Below, one piece after another: positions 44,873 to 55,587 of a stretch of DNA of 64,000 bases. Source of the stretch: Rutpela maculata (Eukaryota; Arthropoda; Insecta; Coleoptera; Cerambycidae). Numbering within the stretch: the first letter of the stretch is position 1; each line of letters opens with the position of its first letter. The DNA is taken from positions 89,137,688 to 89,201,687 of the forward strand of contig OW386287.2 in assembly GCA_936432065.2 (NCBI GenBank), given 5' to 3'. The position numbers and the translations under genes were made by a program. The notes below the pieces were generated by a model. That model ran no database searches. It was not told where the DNA came from and saw only the letters and a program-made list of their open reading frames with translations.

Positions 44873-47186
44873 TTGTTTTGGAAGTTTGGAAATATAATGC
44901 ACCTACGGTTTTTATGTCAGTTTGCAATTGTGTTTTACAGTGGTGACATTATAAGTTCTAGCATACGTTCCTTTTTGAAAAAACATTTAACGATGGCTGA
45001 TGTTAGATCCTTACGAAAGGATACTTTCATTTACTTAGTTGGACACTATTCGTCACAAATCATTGTCAATAAATTGCCGTCTAATAGACAAGTATTACAA
45101 GTGCTCTTTTATAACATTCGTGAAGTGAAGCTAAGTGTACATGAAAGTGCTAAATTAACAATAAAAGTGGTGTCAGTTTTTTGGGATAAAGCTCGCATTC
45201 CGACACGTCAGGATTTTCATTGTGTTAAACAACTAGATAAACTTTATGCAGAGTGGAGGAACTTACAAAAATCGGCTAAAAGGGCCAGTGCGGGAGGTAA
45301 AGAAAAAAATTTCGTTGAAAAATTGGACGATCTCTTTGACATTTCTCATGCAAATGCATTGGAGTTGATGAAAATAGATGAAGATAAGCAGTTTTTAATT
45401 AACCAAAGAAAAAAGGGACGTCCTGGATTTATGCATGGTATTGATTACCAACTTGCTTCTCAAGAAAAATCAGCTGAGGTGAAACGAATGCAACGAAGTC
45501 AACAAGAAAAAGCTAGATTAGAGGAAACCTGTCACCTGTCCATCATCAAGTAGTAATTCAGCCGACTCCAACGAAAATGAAGATGAAATAATCGAAGCCC
45601 AAGAAGAGTTGTTACAAGATCAGCCTGGACCGTCACAGCCAAAAAAGAGGAGATTGTATGGAACATGTAACATCATCACACCAAAAATAGCCGCTGCATT
45701 TGATGCTTGCAAAATAAGCGACAGGTATGGAGTCCATATTTTGACGGCAGTAGCAGAAGCACTAGGACATGACACCACATCTTTGTCCATCAGCAGAACC
45801 ACACTTCAGCGCTCTAGACAACGCATCCGCGAAGAAAGAGCTGAAATATTAAAAACTGCCTTCGGTAATTCTGAATTGCCGGCCCCAGTCATCCATTGGG
45901 ATGGGAAACTTTTACCTTCTCTCACTGGCATGGGAAATATCGATAGACTTGCTATCTTAGTTAACAACTACTTGGAGTACCAGCTTTGCCCAATTCAACT
46001 GGAAGAGAACAGACTGAAGCAGTTTATGATGTGCTTTGTGAATGGAATTTGGACGAAAAGGTAATAGCTTTGTGTTGTGATACAACAGTATCAAATATGG
46101 GTTATATAAATAGGGCAGCCACACTATTGCAACAAAAATTAGAAAGAGATATTCTATATTTTCCTTGTAGACATCATATTTTTGAAGTGGTTTTGAGAAG
46201 TGTGTTTGACACAAAAATGCCTTCCTCATCTGGTCCAAATGTGCCACTATTTAAACGTTTTAGGGAATTTTGGCCTAAAATAGATCAAAATAAACTAAAA
46301 ACTGGATTTCAGGTATCAAAAATTAAACACATTTTACAACCAGTTAAAGCCGAAATTGTAAAGTTTCTAAATGCAGCTTTAACTTTGCAACAGCCTCGTG
46401 ATTATAAAGAATTTTTAATGCTTTCTAAACTTTTTGTTGAAGAAGAGCCCACTCACACGACATTCTATCAACCAGGGGCATTTCATCATGCACGTTGGAT
46501 GGCCAAAGCCATTTACTGTCTAAAAATATTTTTTTTCCAAGGTCAGTTCCAACTAACTAAAAAAGAAAAAATAGGTATTGAAGATATATGTCTCTTTATT
46601 GTAAAGGTTTATGTAAAGGCCTGGTTTACAGCGTCATTTGCTAGTAAAGTACCGCTTCATGACTTAGACTTTTGTAAAGAACTCATTAATTATCAAAATA
46701 TTGACAAAGAAATATCTCAAGCCGCAAGTAGGAAAATAGTGAACCATTTGTGGTACCTTAATTCAGTAAATGTTGGCTTATCTTTCTTTGATGACGATAT
46801 TTCAGTTACCACTAAAAGAGAAATGGTTAAAGCTTTGAATAGGAAAGCACCAAATCAAGAGGGTATTAAACGACTTATGTTTAGTAACATTACTGACGTT
46901 GAAAACAAGGAAATTCAGGACTTCATATGCGAGAACACTAAACAGTTTTTTAAAAAATATGATCCAACAACATGGAGGGAAAATGAAAGTTATATGTTTC
47001 AATATTGTAAACAAAATTAAAGTTGTAAATGATGCCGCTGAGAGAGGAATCAAACTTATTACTGACTATAATGACATTTTAACAAAAAATGAAGACCAAA
47101 AACAGTTTTTACTCCAAGTTGTAAATGATTATAAATCACAGTTTCCAAATGTAAAAAAAGAAACCCTGTCGCATGCTTTGGCCTAG
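44873..47186 (+). pseudogene. RNase-H-fold transposase, three frameshifts
   Basis: Segment 1 (44873-45553) holds SLRKDTFIYLVGHYSS, a long helical region and DDLFDISHANALELM with FLINQRKKGRPGFMHGID. Segment 2 (45570-45970) holds a KKRR basic stretch and IHWDGKLLPSLTGMG...DRLAIL, with a probable first catalytic Asp. Segment 3 (45986-47020) holds VIALCCDTTVSNMG (second Asp), then LYFPCRHHIFE, a CxxH motif of the insertion-bearing RNase H transposases (hAT, P, Kolobok, Dada types). The last piece (47020-47186) reads NDAAERGIKLITDYND, with the likely catalytic Glu, ending HALA and stop. Breaks are near 45535 (a 7-bp tandem duplication, ACCTGTC twice), 45965 and 47015. The gene is dead. I recognise the general fold but not the exact superfamily. 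Uninterrupted it would be about 750 residues. Confidence 0.65.
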
Positions 47187-48347
47187 TGCAAAAAATATTG
47201 TTTTTATTACTATATGTCTTGTAGATTTAGGATAATATTTGGTACTATGTATGAAAAAAACGTTTCATAATAAAATACACAAAGATAAAACGAGAGTTTT
47301 ATTTCAAAAACTTCTAGTCTAGTTTTCTTAGACTACGAATTTACAGTAGTATGACACATGTCATAGTCACAACAGATAATGTCTTTGATATTTGTATGAC
47401 TTGATTAGTCATTCTAAAGATAAATGTTGCTGATTAAAAAAAAAACAATGCATCAACCAAAGAATGTAAATAATTCCATTTACTTTTATTATTGCATAAT
47501 AATGCATTCTGCGGCACCCCTTCCTTCAATTTGCCCCAATAATATTTTGAGGGGACTGTTTTGTCTTCAAATGGAACTATTTGCAGGGGTGAGAAATAAA
47601 AAATTTCGATTTCGAAAAAGATGGGCCACCCTATATGTCTAAACATGATTTTCACCCCCCGCAGTTCTAAAAAAGGGTGGTTTTTGAGAAATATATACAC
47701 ATATATGCGTTTTTTCGTCTTTTTCTCTATTTTGAGGAAAAACTATGCATTTTGATGAGAGCCAAGTTGTAGAGCATAAAATTTCCTATTTCCGCTAGAG
47801 GGCGCGAAAGAAATAAATGTATATTTATTTCACTATCTTTAGGCGTTTTATAGTTTTTCTTTTTTTTTCTTTTCATAAAACTATATATATATTCTATGTT
47901 CTACAACTTTGATCTCATGTAATTTTTCATAAAAATGCATCATTTTGGCTCAAAATCTAAAAAGGCGCAAAAGTCTATATGTATATTTATTTCTTTCGCG
48001 CCCTCTAGCGGCGAAACTATGCGGAATTCGAAAAAAAAAAGGTAGAGAAAATTTATAGGAACTTTTATGTTCTACAACTTTGCTCTCTTGATATTTTTCA
48101 CCAAAATGCATATTTTTTCGTCAAAATAGAGGAAAAGACGAAAATACGGTAAAATTCATATATATATGTATATATTTCTCAAAAACTACCCTTTTTAGAA
48201 CTGCGGGAGGGTGAAAATCATGTTTAGACAACCCAACACTTAACTTCTTACAGGAGTCATAACTGTAGGAAGATTTTCCATACAACAGCGATTTTTTGAC
48301 TAATTTGAAGGGATTAACTTGGAAATTTTCCAGAGCTTTTACATAGA

Positions 48348-48794
48348 GGGTGATCTGCCATGACATGCGAAAAATAAAATTGTGTACTAGTCTTCAATGT
48401 GGGAAAGCCCCTGTAAAAGTGCCGCCGAAGTTTGGTGTCTTTGTGTTATCGACGGGTTTAAGTAAATATCTCTTATATCTACTTGTTGTTGTAGAGTTCA
48501 CTAGCTTGTCTCTTCGACTTATTTTGCTATTTTTGTAATGTGATTTGATTAAAATCAAAAAGTCACTTCTACCCTCTCCAGCTTTGCTGCCAATAGTGTC
48601 AGTCTGATAAAGGGGGAGGGGAATGATATGGTTGTACCGCGTTACGTCAGATTGGTGAAAGTCATTGGCGACGCATTTCTACAAAAAAAAATAAGGTAAT
48701 TTTTTTGGTCATGTTTTTTTAATTTTTCATTTTTTAACTCCTCTCGGTGGGGATACTACTGATTAATTTTCCGCATGTCATAGTAGATCACCCC
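48348..48794. mobile_element. ~447-bp MITE with ~23-bp inverted ends
   Basis: The ends are GGGTGATCTGCCATGACATG (CG) on the left and the complement of GGGTGATCTACTATGACATG (CGG) on the right. A 62-codon ORF at 48350 has no domain. The element abuts the outer end of the fold-back at 42795-48340. No certain target duplication was found. Confidence 0.75.
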
Positions 48795-50722
48795 GAATAC
48801 CGACGTCTTCTATTAGTATTTCAGTATAAACGGCGATTGCCGTTGTAAACACGTTGTTTTTGTTCCGATGAATATTTAATTTATGCATTTGTATATTTGA
48901 CAGTTATCCTAAAATAAACATATTACCTAAAACGTTCTCTGCCTTTTTAATATATTACGTTTCAATAATAATTGCGGTTAATTGAAAATATAATTTTTTG
49001 AACTAAATAAATCAAAGTCAAATATAGTTTGTACTCACAGTGAATTCATTATCAAGTAAAGCGCAGACAAATATAAAGGTATAATAAATAGGAATAATCA
49101 TTGAGTGCTTTTCTAAATTGAGACAAATAAATTAAATCAATAAACAGAATCAACTAATAACAAACGTTATAAAAGAATATATCCAGTAAAATTATTATCA
49201 CAACATAAATGTGTGTCCTACTTTTAAAAATCTAGACGACCAAGTAAACTGCCAATTTCATATGATTTTCTGCCTCAATCAAAAAAGAGAGATAAATAAT
49301 GCGAGGGCGTTATGGTCCGTTTCGGTTGCATAATTTTCCGGATATTTAAATCGAAAACGTTGTTATTTTTCGGTTATTTTTAAGAGTATTAAATTTTATT
49401 CCACACAGCGGATGTAATGCCGCGTGCCACATTTTTTTGTTATTTAAGGCTGCTTTAATTTATCATTGCTCACTAGTTTAATCGATTCTTTAATCAATTG
49501 GAGAGTTAATTGGCTAAAATTGCGAAGTTTAAATTTTACAAAAGCAAACTAGACCCTACAAGTTAAAATCAAACAATTTATGAAACTTTATATATACTTT
49601 ATATTCTGGTCGTAATAGATTAAAAACTATAATATTCCCGAATATTCCATTATTAATATTTATTGATATCATTTCCAAATTTATTTTTTAAATGGTCATT
49701 TTATAATTATAAATAGTATGTACACTTAATAGATACATACGTAATCTAGATTTCCTTGAACACTTCTGTCATGTTTTTTATCATTGTCCTGTTTGTAGTG
49801 TTTGTTCTGTTAATGTTGTCGTAAAAATAAGACATTTCAAGGACTACAATGACAACACCAGTGGAACATGAATTATACTTTATTTCTATAAACAATTAAA
49901 ATTTTAGTAAGCTATATAAAGTATTGTTATGTTGAAGAGTGACATCATGGTGTCCGCATTGAAATAATTAAGCAATACTTATTTATGTGTGTTATATGAT
50001 ATGTAATTTAATTTAGTACCTAATTGATGATTAAGTCATTGAAATTTAATTATTATAATTTATTATTTTTTATACGTTTTTGTTGACATTCGTGTATTTA
50101 AAAAAAATGCAGTATGAAATATCGTACAGAGTAAATCAGACTCGACGATTTAGTGCTCTGGATATTATGGAAGGCAGTTACATTATTGAAATAACAGTAA
50201 CAACTACTTTCGAATGGTAAAATAAAAATATAGATACTACGTTGAAAGAAAGTCTTTGTGCTATAAGGGCACCAAACGTTATTGGATCTTGACCAAATCC
50301 TTTTAAAATCATGTGCGTTACCCATATTACCCTTGTGCTAAATTTCACCAAAATCGGTTCATCGATTGGTTAGTTTCAGCGGTATCGTGTCCACGTACAT
50401 ACATACATACATTCATCCCCATCATGACAAAAAGCTTATCTTATTTTATAAAATATTACAGATGATCATTTTTTTTTTTTTAACATTTTCAGATACCTGC
50501 TATAAACAAAGCTTTAAGTCTACGTAGCTACTTTTTTAAATGTATGTGTTATTGACAGAAGAAATTTTTATTGTACTATATATATAAAAAAAAATGATAT
50601 ATGCTTCTTTGTTTTGATTTATTTCTTTTAAAAATGAGATAAATCTTTCAAATAATCGTTGTAACTTTTTCTAAGAAAATGTTCAAAATACGAACATTAT
50701 TTGAATGTATTTTTTTTATTAT
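48795..50722. other. No recognisable gene (AT-rich)
   Basis: About 1.9 kb of AT-rich DNA. ACCAAAATCGGTTCATCGAT followed by ACATACATACATACATTC at 50348-50412 looks like the 3' end of a reiterated insect element. No gene-like ORF was found. Confidence 0.45.
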
Positions 50723-50874
50723 TGTGATGTGTTGCAACCCTTTCAATTAATTCAGATGTATTTGCACCTACTCGAGAAAGAACCTACCAGTAGTAGTTCT
50801 AGAGTGATGACATCTGGAATTATCTAGAGAATGGTGGCGTCATCACAGAACAATCGAGATCTGTCATTTTTGGG

Positions 50875-50911
50875 TATAAAAGACCGACCGCATTCTCGGC
50901 GAGTAGTTCAG
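50875..50911 (+). promoter_or_regulatory. LTR core promoter (TATA box and TCAG initiator)
   Basis: TATAAAAG at 50875-50882 is followed by TCAG at 50908-50911, with 35 bases from the first T to the A. This matches the usual spacing of arthropod TATA-initiator promoters. The same pair is present in the other LTR copies. Confidence 0.65.
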
Positions 50912-51030
50912 AAAGTATAGAAAGTGAGGTTAAGACTTCAAAGAGAAACAAAGAAACAAAACATTATGATTTTTAGTCAGTAAAGTGTATTTAAATTAAA
51001 ATAGTATTGTGAAGTATCCAGTAAATATTT

Positions 51031-51036
51031 AATAAA
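51031..51036 (+). terminator. LTR polyadenylation signal AATAAA
   Basis: AATAAA followed by GTGTGTTAGTGG, a GT-rich downstream element, within the solo LTR about 120 bases after the initiator. Confidence 0.5.
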
Positions 51037-51123
51037 GTGTGTTAGTGGACAATCTCTTGTTATAATTTTTGGAACCCACGGAATTTGCAAGGGGTAGTTT
51101 CCTAAGGGTGGAAACACGTTACA

Positions 51124-51633
51124 TTATTTTAAAGAATATATAGAAACAGATTTTTTTTATTGGTACCCTATTTTGCTTATTTAAAGTACGCCTCAGAGTG
51201 TTTAAATCCAAGTTTTAAAAACGCGCGTGTTTTAAAGTTTTAAAGTTACCATGGCAACATTAACATCAAAGGTAAGCAAGTACAAGTCGTTCATCTGTAT
51301 CTGTTACCTTTTGCTCTTCCATCCATTTGATAAACTTGTCGTATTCTTTTTTATAGGCGTCTTCCGATTTTTGCGGTATTAACCGCGATTCTGCTTTTCT
51401 ATTTAAGAATATCAATGTTAGAACTCATTTTAAAGCAATATACAATCAGTGACAACTGTAGTGACAATAATTAATCATATGTAACAGATTGCCAATTAAT
51501 TTTTGTTTTCTCATTTTCATGACACTGACAGGTATCCTGATGTCACATCACGAATTCAACCATTTTACATTCTTAATTCTTCTTTCCATTTCTTGTAGTA
51601 ATAATACCAGTATTTATGGTTTCAAAGTGTACC
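51124..51633. other. No recognisable gene (AT-rich)
   Basis: AT-rich spacer after the solo LTR with no ORF of note. Confidence 0.4.
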
Positions 51634-51784
51634 AATAAAAAAAAATAGCGTAAAGTATTCGTGGATAACTGGTCTTTAAAACACTTGCTCTATTTCGAGG
51701 ACTCCGGCTGCGCCGTCGTGCTCGAAAAATCGCGCGTGTTTTAAAGACCTTAATATCCACTTATACTTTAATATACTATTTTTT
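51634..51784. repeat. Hairpin cassette with GC-rich core
   Basis: GTGGATAACTGGTCTTTAAA on the left pairs with the complement of GTTTTAAAGACCTTAATATC on the right. The core reads CGAGGACTCCGGCTGCGCCG then TCGTGCTCG. It has the same layout as the cassettes at 5826, 7101 and 22920. Confidence 0.65.
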
Positions 51785-51909
51785 CACAAACAAGATAGCT
51801 TACACAATTTAAAGGTAATAAAATGACAAATTTTGATAAAATAGTTGTAACTACAATTTATTTATATAAACTTTAAATAGGTACTTAATTAATCATGTGG
51901 TAAATATAT

Positions 51910-52356
51910 TGTAACGTGTTTCCACCCTTAGGAAACCACCCTCGCAAATTCCGTGGGTTCCAAAAATCATAACAAGAGATGTCCACTAACACACTTTATT
52001 AAATATTTACTGGATACTTCACAATACTATTAATAATTTAAATACACTTTACTGACTAAAATCACTTTGTTTATCTTTGAACTCTTAACCTCACTTTCTA
52101 TATTTTCTGAACTTTCTGAACTACTCGCCGAGAATGCGATCGGTCTTTTATACCTAAAAATGACAGATCTCGATTGTTCTGTGATGACGCCACCATTCTC
52201 TCGATAATTCCAGATGTCACTTTGGAATCTTCTGGTAGGTTCTTTCGAGTAGGTGCAAATAAACTACATTCATTCAGACATTCGATCTGTTGAAATCTGC
52301 CTACTTTTTAGTAACCAACATAACCTTAAATTTTTAAGGGGTTGCAACATATTACA
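51910..52356 (-). repeat. 3' LTR of the RT-less element
   Basis: In the sense direction it begins TGTAATATGTTGCAACC and ends GGAAACACGTTACA. It contains the complements of TATAAAAG, TCAG and AATAAA. It differs from the other LTR at one base. Confidence 0.93.
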
Positions 52357-52368
52357 CTGCCCCCTCCT
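52357..52368 (-). promoter_or_regulatory. Polypurine tract of the RT-less element
   Basis: In the sense direction, AGGAGGGGGCAG directly precedes the LTR (TGTAAT). It overlaps the end of the ORF, whose stop codon TAA is followed by GGAGGGGGCAG. The same sequence precedes the LTR of the autonomous copy. Confidence 0.8.
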
Positions 52369-55151
52369 TAAGCCTGAACGTCCCGGTCAGGCAATTCAGC
52401 CTCTTTCACATACTTCGCCAGTCTATCCAAGTGTACGATCTTCATCTTGGACTTTTTGTTTCGTTGAATACGATAGACGACATCATTAATTCGGGTAATA
52501 ACAGTATACGGTCCATCCCAAGGAGGTTGAAATTTCGGGGATCTCCATTCCTTCCGCTGTGGGTTGTACAGCCAAACCAGATCCCCCACCTTGAATCCCC
52601 CTGTACTGGCATTCTGATCATAACGAGCCTTCAAGCGGTTACTAGTTCTGTTCATCTGCTCTCGATCATTCTTTGGCTGTTCTCGACTTCCATTTCTGTA
52701 GTTGCTCATGGAAAATGGTTCCCCACGGGCAGCACAATTCTTACACTTGCGACACCAGGCCTCCACATCCTGGCGACTATTAACCCAATAGAATTGTTCC
52801 CGTGCTCTACTCAATGTCTTGTTTATGCCGAAGTGTCTGCTGGACGTTTTATTGTGCGCTTTCTGGAGTACTTCTGGTACACGACACCTGGGAATCACTA
52901 GACGCATGGCAACCTGCTTCCCATCTGGGCTTTCCCATGCTCTCCTCAAAAGCCCATCTACGACCGTAAGTGAATCCCATTGTGACCATAAAGCCTTCAG
53001 CCCCACTTCTTTGTTGGAAACATCCTTCCATGCTGGACGCGTTCCCTCTTCTTTTGCTCTCAACATGGGTCCGATTTCTACATCGCGCAATTGCTCTTGC
53101 CTCAGAGTTTTCTTTGACCAACTCTCTGGAAGATCGACCTTGACAGTGTTGACTTCAACCATGTTCGACAATCTTTCCACCTGAGGGTAGCGCTTGCAAT
53201 CTTCTTTATCTGGTTTTCTGGATAATGCAGGAGTCTTGACTGCCTGCGTTGTCAACAGCCTGGTTTTCTCGCATTGGTCGTTCACTTTTGACAGAATAAA
53301 TTGTTCGTTCCCAATCCTTAACATTCGCTTCCCTACGTCAACAATAAATCCATACTGTTCCATAATGTCCAGTCCCAAAATGAAGTCATCCGTAATGTCA
53401 GCCACGATGACCCTGTGGTCGAACCTCAAATGCCCAATTTGCAAACCCAGGTCTACTTCTCCATGAACCGTAGCCCTGTCCCCCGTAGCTGTCCGGACGA
53501 TCACTTCTTCATTTTGCCTCTTGGTAATCTTTATGCCCGATATAAATCCTGGCCGTACTATTGATGACGTAGTACCTGTGTCGATGGTAAACAAACATTT
53601 TCTTCCGTTCACATATCCATGCAACAACAGACTGCTTGCGATTCTTCGAAGCTGGGAAATCTTTATTTCTCTGGGGTCACTGCATTCCCTAGCCAGAACA
53701 ACCCCCTTGGTACTGTTTTCCTGCTTCTCTTCAAGATTCACAGCATTTACTCGACTCTCCGAATTCTGCTGTCGACAGTCTCGCTTCATGTGTCCTACCT
53801 TGCCGCAGTTGTGACATTTAATACCTCCACTCGGCTTTCCTTTATTTTGTTGTTTTCTCTGCTCCCTAAGATCATCCACTTTGTTCAATAATTTGGTAAA
53901 CATTTTCTGCATCTCCGTCAACATAGGGTTCTGGTTCATTTCTGGTTGCGATTCTTCGAGAGTCACAGCTCGCACTCTTGACCTTGGCGTATCCCTGTAA
54001 GCGGCTTCTACTTCGAGTGCACGCACCAAAGCTTCGCTACTACTTTGGTGTCTCGTCAGCCTCAGAACTCGCCTGACCTCTTCGTCCCTTATACCATCTA
54101 AAAAGGCCCCCACGGCTAATTGTTCCTGGAATTCTTTAGGTGCATTTGGATACGCCAGGTGTGCCAGTCTCTCTATCGCAGCTTCAAATTCTTGTAAACT
54201 TTCCCCAGCTTTTTGCATCCGGGATTTCAGCTGAGCCTGGTATAATTGGGCAAGGTGTTGATCGCCATACCTCAAGTCTAATGCAGCTTCCAAGACTTTA
54301 AAGTCCCTTTGTTTCTCAACTGGGATGGTTTGGAGTAACTCTGAAGCTTGGCCCCTTAATGCTAGAACTAATGCCATGGCCTTTTCCTCATTATCCCAAT
54401 TGTTCGCACACGCTGCTGCCTCAAACTGCCTCTTGTACGTCGTCCAGGAACTTTGGCCATCAAAAGAAGGAGGTTTTAGTCGCTGACCTGATGATACCAC
54501 CTGCTGGCTTCCTCTATCTCTCAACTGTCGTTTAAGCCGGTCTATTTCTCCTTTGACTTCTTCTTCGAACTTGTTTACTTTTTCTTTAACTTGACCGACT
54601 TCTGTCTCGACTTCACCTACTTTTTCTTCTACCTTGTTTATCTCTTCTTTGACTTCACTCTTTAATTCTTCGTTGGCAGAAATGATAGCGTCCTGCTGTA
54701 TTTTCATTTGTTCATTCAGAATTTTCCTTAATTCTTCTTGGCGTCTTTCTTGTTCCTCTTTCTCCTCTTGACGTCGTCTTTCTTGTTCCTCTTTCTCCTC
54801 TTGACGTCGTCTTTCTTGCTCTTCTTTCTCCTCTTGCTGTCGTATCTTCAGGTCCTCCATCATTTTCTTCAATTCATCTTTTTCTTCTTGACGTCTTCTT
54901 TCTTGCTCTTCCTTTTCTTCCAGGCGTCTTCTCTCTTCATCCTGACGTCGTTTTTCTCGCTCTTCCTTTTCTTCTTGGCGTCTTATTTCCTGGTCTTCCA
55001 TAATTTTCTTTAATTCATCTCGCTCTTCTTGACGTTTTCTCTCCTGTTCTTCTTTGTCTTCCTGCCGTTGCTGCGCCATCATTTTTTGGAATTGTTCGAA
55101 TAAGTCCTGTATTTGTTTATCGGATGCCATACTTCTTGTTGTTACGGGCAT
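52368..55151 (-). CDS. Fused Gag-protease-partial integrase protein (927 aa)
   Basis: Residues 1-20 are MPVTTRSMASDKQIQDLFEQ. Residues ~25-150 are a Glu/Lys/Arg/Gln-rich coiled coil with 11-residue repeats (EEQERRRQEEK). A Gag capsid-like region follows (FDGQSSWTTYKRQFEAAA, LYQAQLKSRMQKAGESLQEF). A CCHC zinc knuckle (CHNCGKVGHMKRDC) lies at about 444. The retroviral-type protease has its catalytic DTGTTS at about 522. Near 640 the sequence jumps from TTQAVKTPA to LSRKPDKEDC, which in the autonomous copy are separated by the whole RT and RNase H. The integrase HHCC zinc finger is kept (about 764-804). The D,D35E core is replaced by about 35 unrelated residues, and a GPY-type C-terminal module (PWDGPYTVI) follows. 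The frame stays open throughout. It could make particles and cleave them, but cannot reverse transcribe or integrate alone. Confidence 0.92.
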   Translation of the reverse strand: MPVTTRSMASDKQIQDLFEQFQKMMAQQRQEDKEEQERKRQEERDELKKIMEDQEIRRQEEKEEREKRRQDEERRRLEEKEEQERRRQEEKDELKKMMEDLKIRQQEEKEEQERRRQEEKEEQERRRQEEKEEQERRQEELRKILNEQMKIQQDAIISANEELKSEVKEEINKVEEKVGEVETEVGQVKEKVNKFEEEVKGEIDRLKRQLRDRGSQQVVSSGQRLKPPSFDGQSSWTTYKRQFEAAACANNWDNEEKAMALVLALRGQASELLQTIPVEKQRDFKVLEAALDLRYGDQHLAQLYQAQLKSRMQKAGESLQEFEAAIERLAHLAYPNAPKEFQEQLAVGAFLDGIRDEEVRRVLRLTRHQSSSEALVRALEVEAAYRDTPRSRVRAVTLEESQPEMNQNPMLTEMQKMFTKLLNKVDDLREQRKQQNKGKPSGGIKCHNCGKVGHMKRDCRQQNSESRVNAVNLEEKQENSTKGVVLARECSDPREIKISQLRRIASSLLLHGYVNGRKCLFTIDTGTTSSIVRPGFISGIKITKRQNEEVIVRTATGDRATVHGEVDLGLQIGHLRFDHRVIVADITDDFILGLDIMEQYGFIVDVGKRMLRIGNEQFILSKVNDQCEKTRLLTTQAVKTPALSRKPDKEDCKRYPQVERLSNMVEVNTVKVDLPESWSKKTLRQEQLRDVEIGPMLRAKEEGTRPAWKDVSNKEVGLKALWSQWDSLTVVDGLLRRAWESPDGKQVAMRLVIPRCRVPEVLQKAHNKTSSRHFGINKTLSRAREQFYWVNSRQDVEAWCRKCKNCAARGEPFSMSNYRNGSREQPKNDREQMNRTSNRLKARYDQNASTGGFKVGDLVWLYNPQRKEWRSPKFQPPWDGPYTVITRINDVVYRIQRNKKSKMKIVHLDRLAKYVKEAELPDRDVQA

Positions 55152-55587
55152 ATGACGAAATTAAAATAAAATAAATTTAACTGTCACGTCAATATCGGTA
55201 ATGGAACTTTCCAGACAAATCTCGAAATAGCACGAAAAAGTCTTATCCAGAGTCTTTTGTCACTATCCAGTTCAGAGAATTTAATAATCTCCACTAATGT
55301 CCAAATAGAAAAGTTCTAGAAATTTTCACGCACTAAATGAGTCTTTTTCAGTGTCTCTATCACTTCTCAGTTCAAAGGATTTAATTATCACACTAATGTC
55401 CTAATAAAATGTTCTACAATGTCTCAAAAATGCACTTAACACTATTTTCCTGTCCGAAAATAACCCTCGAACAATGTCCAGTAAATTAGTCCACTGTGTT
55501 AGCACTAAACCTCGAGAATACTTCTCGAACACTCCAGCACAACTTCAGAGTCCCTCTTGTCATAAAATTCCGCTTTCTGACACCAAT
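55152..55587 (-). other. 5' untranslated leader of the RT-less element
   Basis: About 436 bp lie between the LTR and the ORF start at 55151. They include the primer site and short direct repeats such as TCAGTTCAAAGGATTTAATT and TCCAGTTCAGAGAATTTAAT. The leader would hold the packaging signal, but none can be identified by eye. Confidence 0.6.
55577..55587 (-). promoter_or_regulatory. Primer binding site, tRNA-Leu type
   Basis: In the sense direction the 5' LTR is followed by AT and then TGGTGTCAGAA. This is complementary to the last 11 bases, TTCTGACACCA, of common eukaryotic leucine tRNAs. The match weakens after that (AGCGG instead of GTGGG). Use of tRNA-Leu by this family is inferred. Confidence 0.65.

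Larger units (their letters stand above)
42914..47635 (+). mobile_element. 4.7-kb cut-and-paste DNA transposon (hAT-like ends)
   Basis: The termini are TAGGGTGGCCCATCT (42914-42928) and its complement AGATGGGCCACCCTA (47619-47633). TGTCTAA flanks both sides (42907-42913 and 47636-47642), and the intact partner arm of the host fold-back shows a single copy of that site. A duplication of 7-9 bp is compatible with hAT or Mutator-like elements; TAGGG fits the hAT YARNG end. Inside are a broken transposase gene (44873-47186), a nested 1.6-kb element (43201-44835) and a 50-bp tandem duplication (43033-43132). Confidence 0.78.
42795..48340. mobile_element. Fold-back element interrupted by a 4.7-kb DNA transposon
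   Basis: The right arm (about 47965-48335) reads outward as the complement of two separate left-arm pieces. 42822-42913 (TAGTCCCTTCAAATTA, ACAGTTATG, TTGGGTTGTCTAA) pairs with 48215-48325. 47636-47865 (TGTCTAAACATGATTTTCAC, CGCTAGAGGGCGCGAAAGAA) pairs with about 47985-48235. TGTCTAA is present at both sides of the break. The original element was about 820 bp with ~350-bp arms; positions are approximate to about 20 bp at the outer ends. Confidence 0.75.
50723..51123 (+). mobile_element. Solo LTR of the Ty3-like family
   Basis: It begins TGTGATGTGTTGCAACCCTT and ends GGTGGAAACACGTTACA, which are the two ends of the family LTR (51910-52356 is the reverse-strand equivalent). TTAT flanks both ends (50719-50722 and 51124-51127), a 4-bp target duplication. 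No internal region is attached, so it arose by LTR-LTR recombination. It is more diverged than the other LTRs and about 45 bp shorter. Confidence 0.88.

Noticed and set aside
52431..55013. Several plus-strand ORFs of 90-156 codons opposite the RT-less element
   Set aside because: They are antisense shadows of the gag-protease-integrase ORF; the Leu/Phe/Ser-rich one at 54738 is the complement of the coiled coil.
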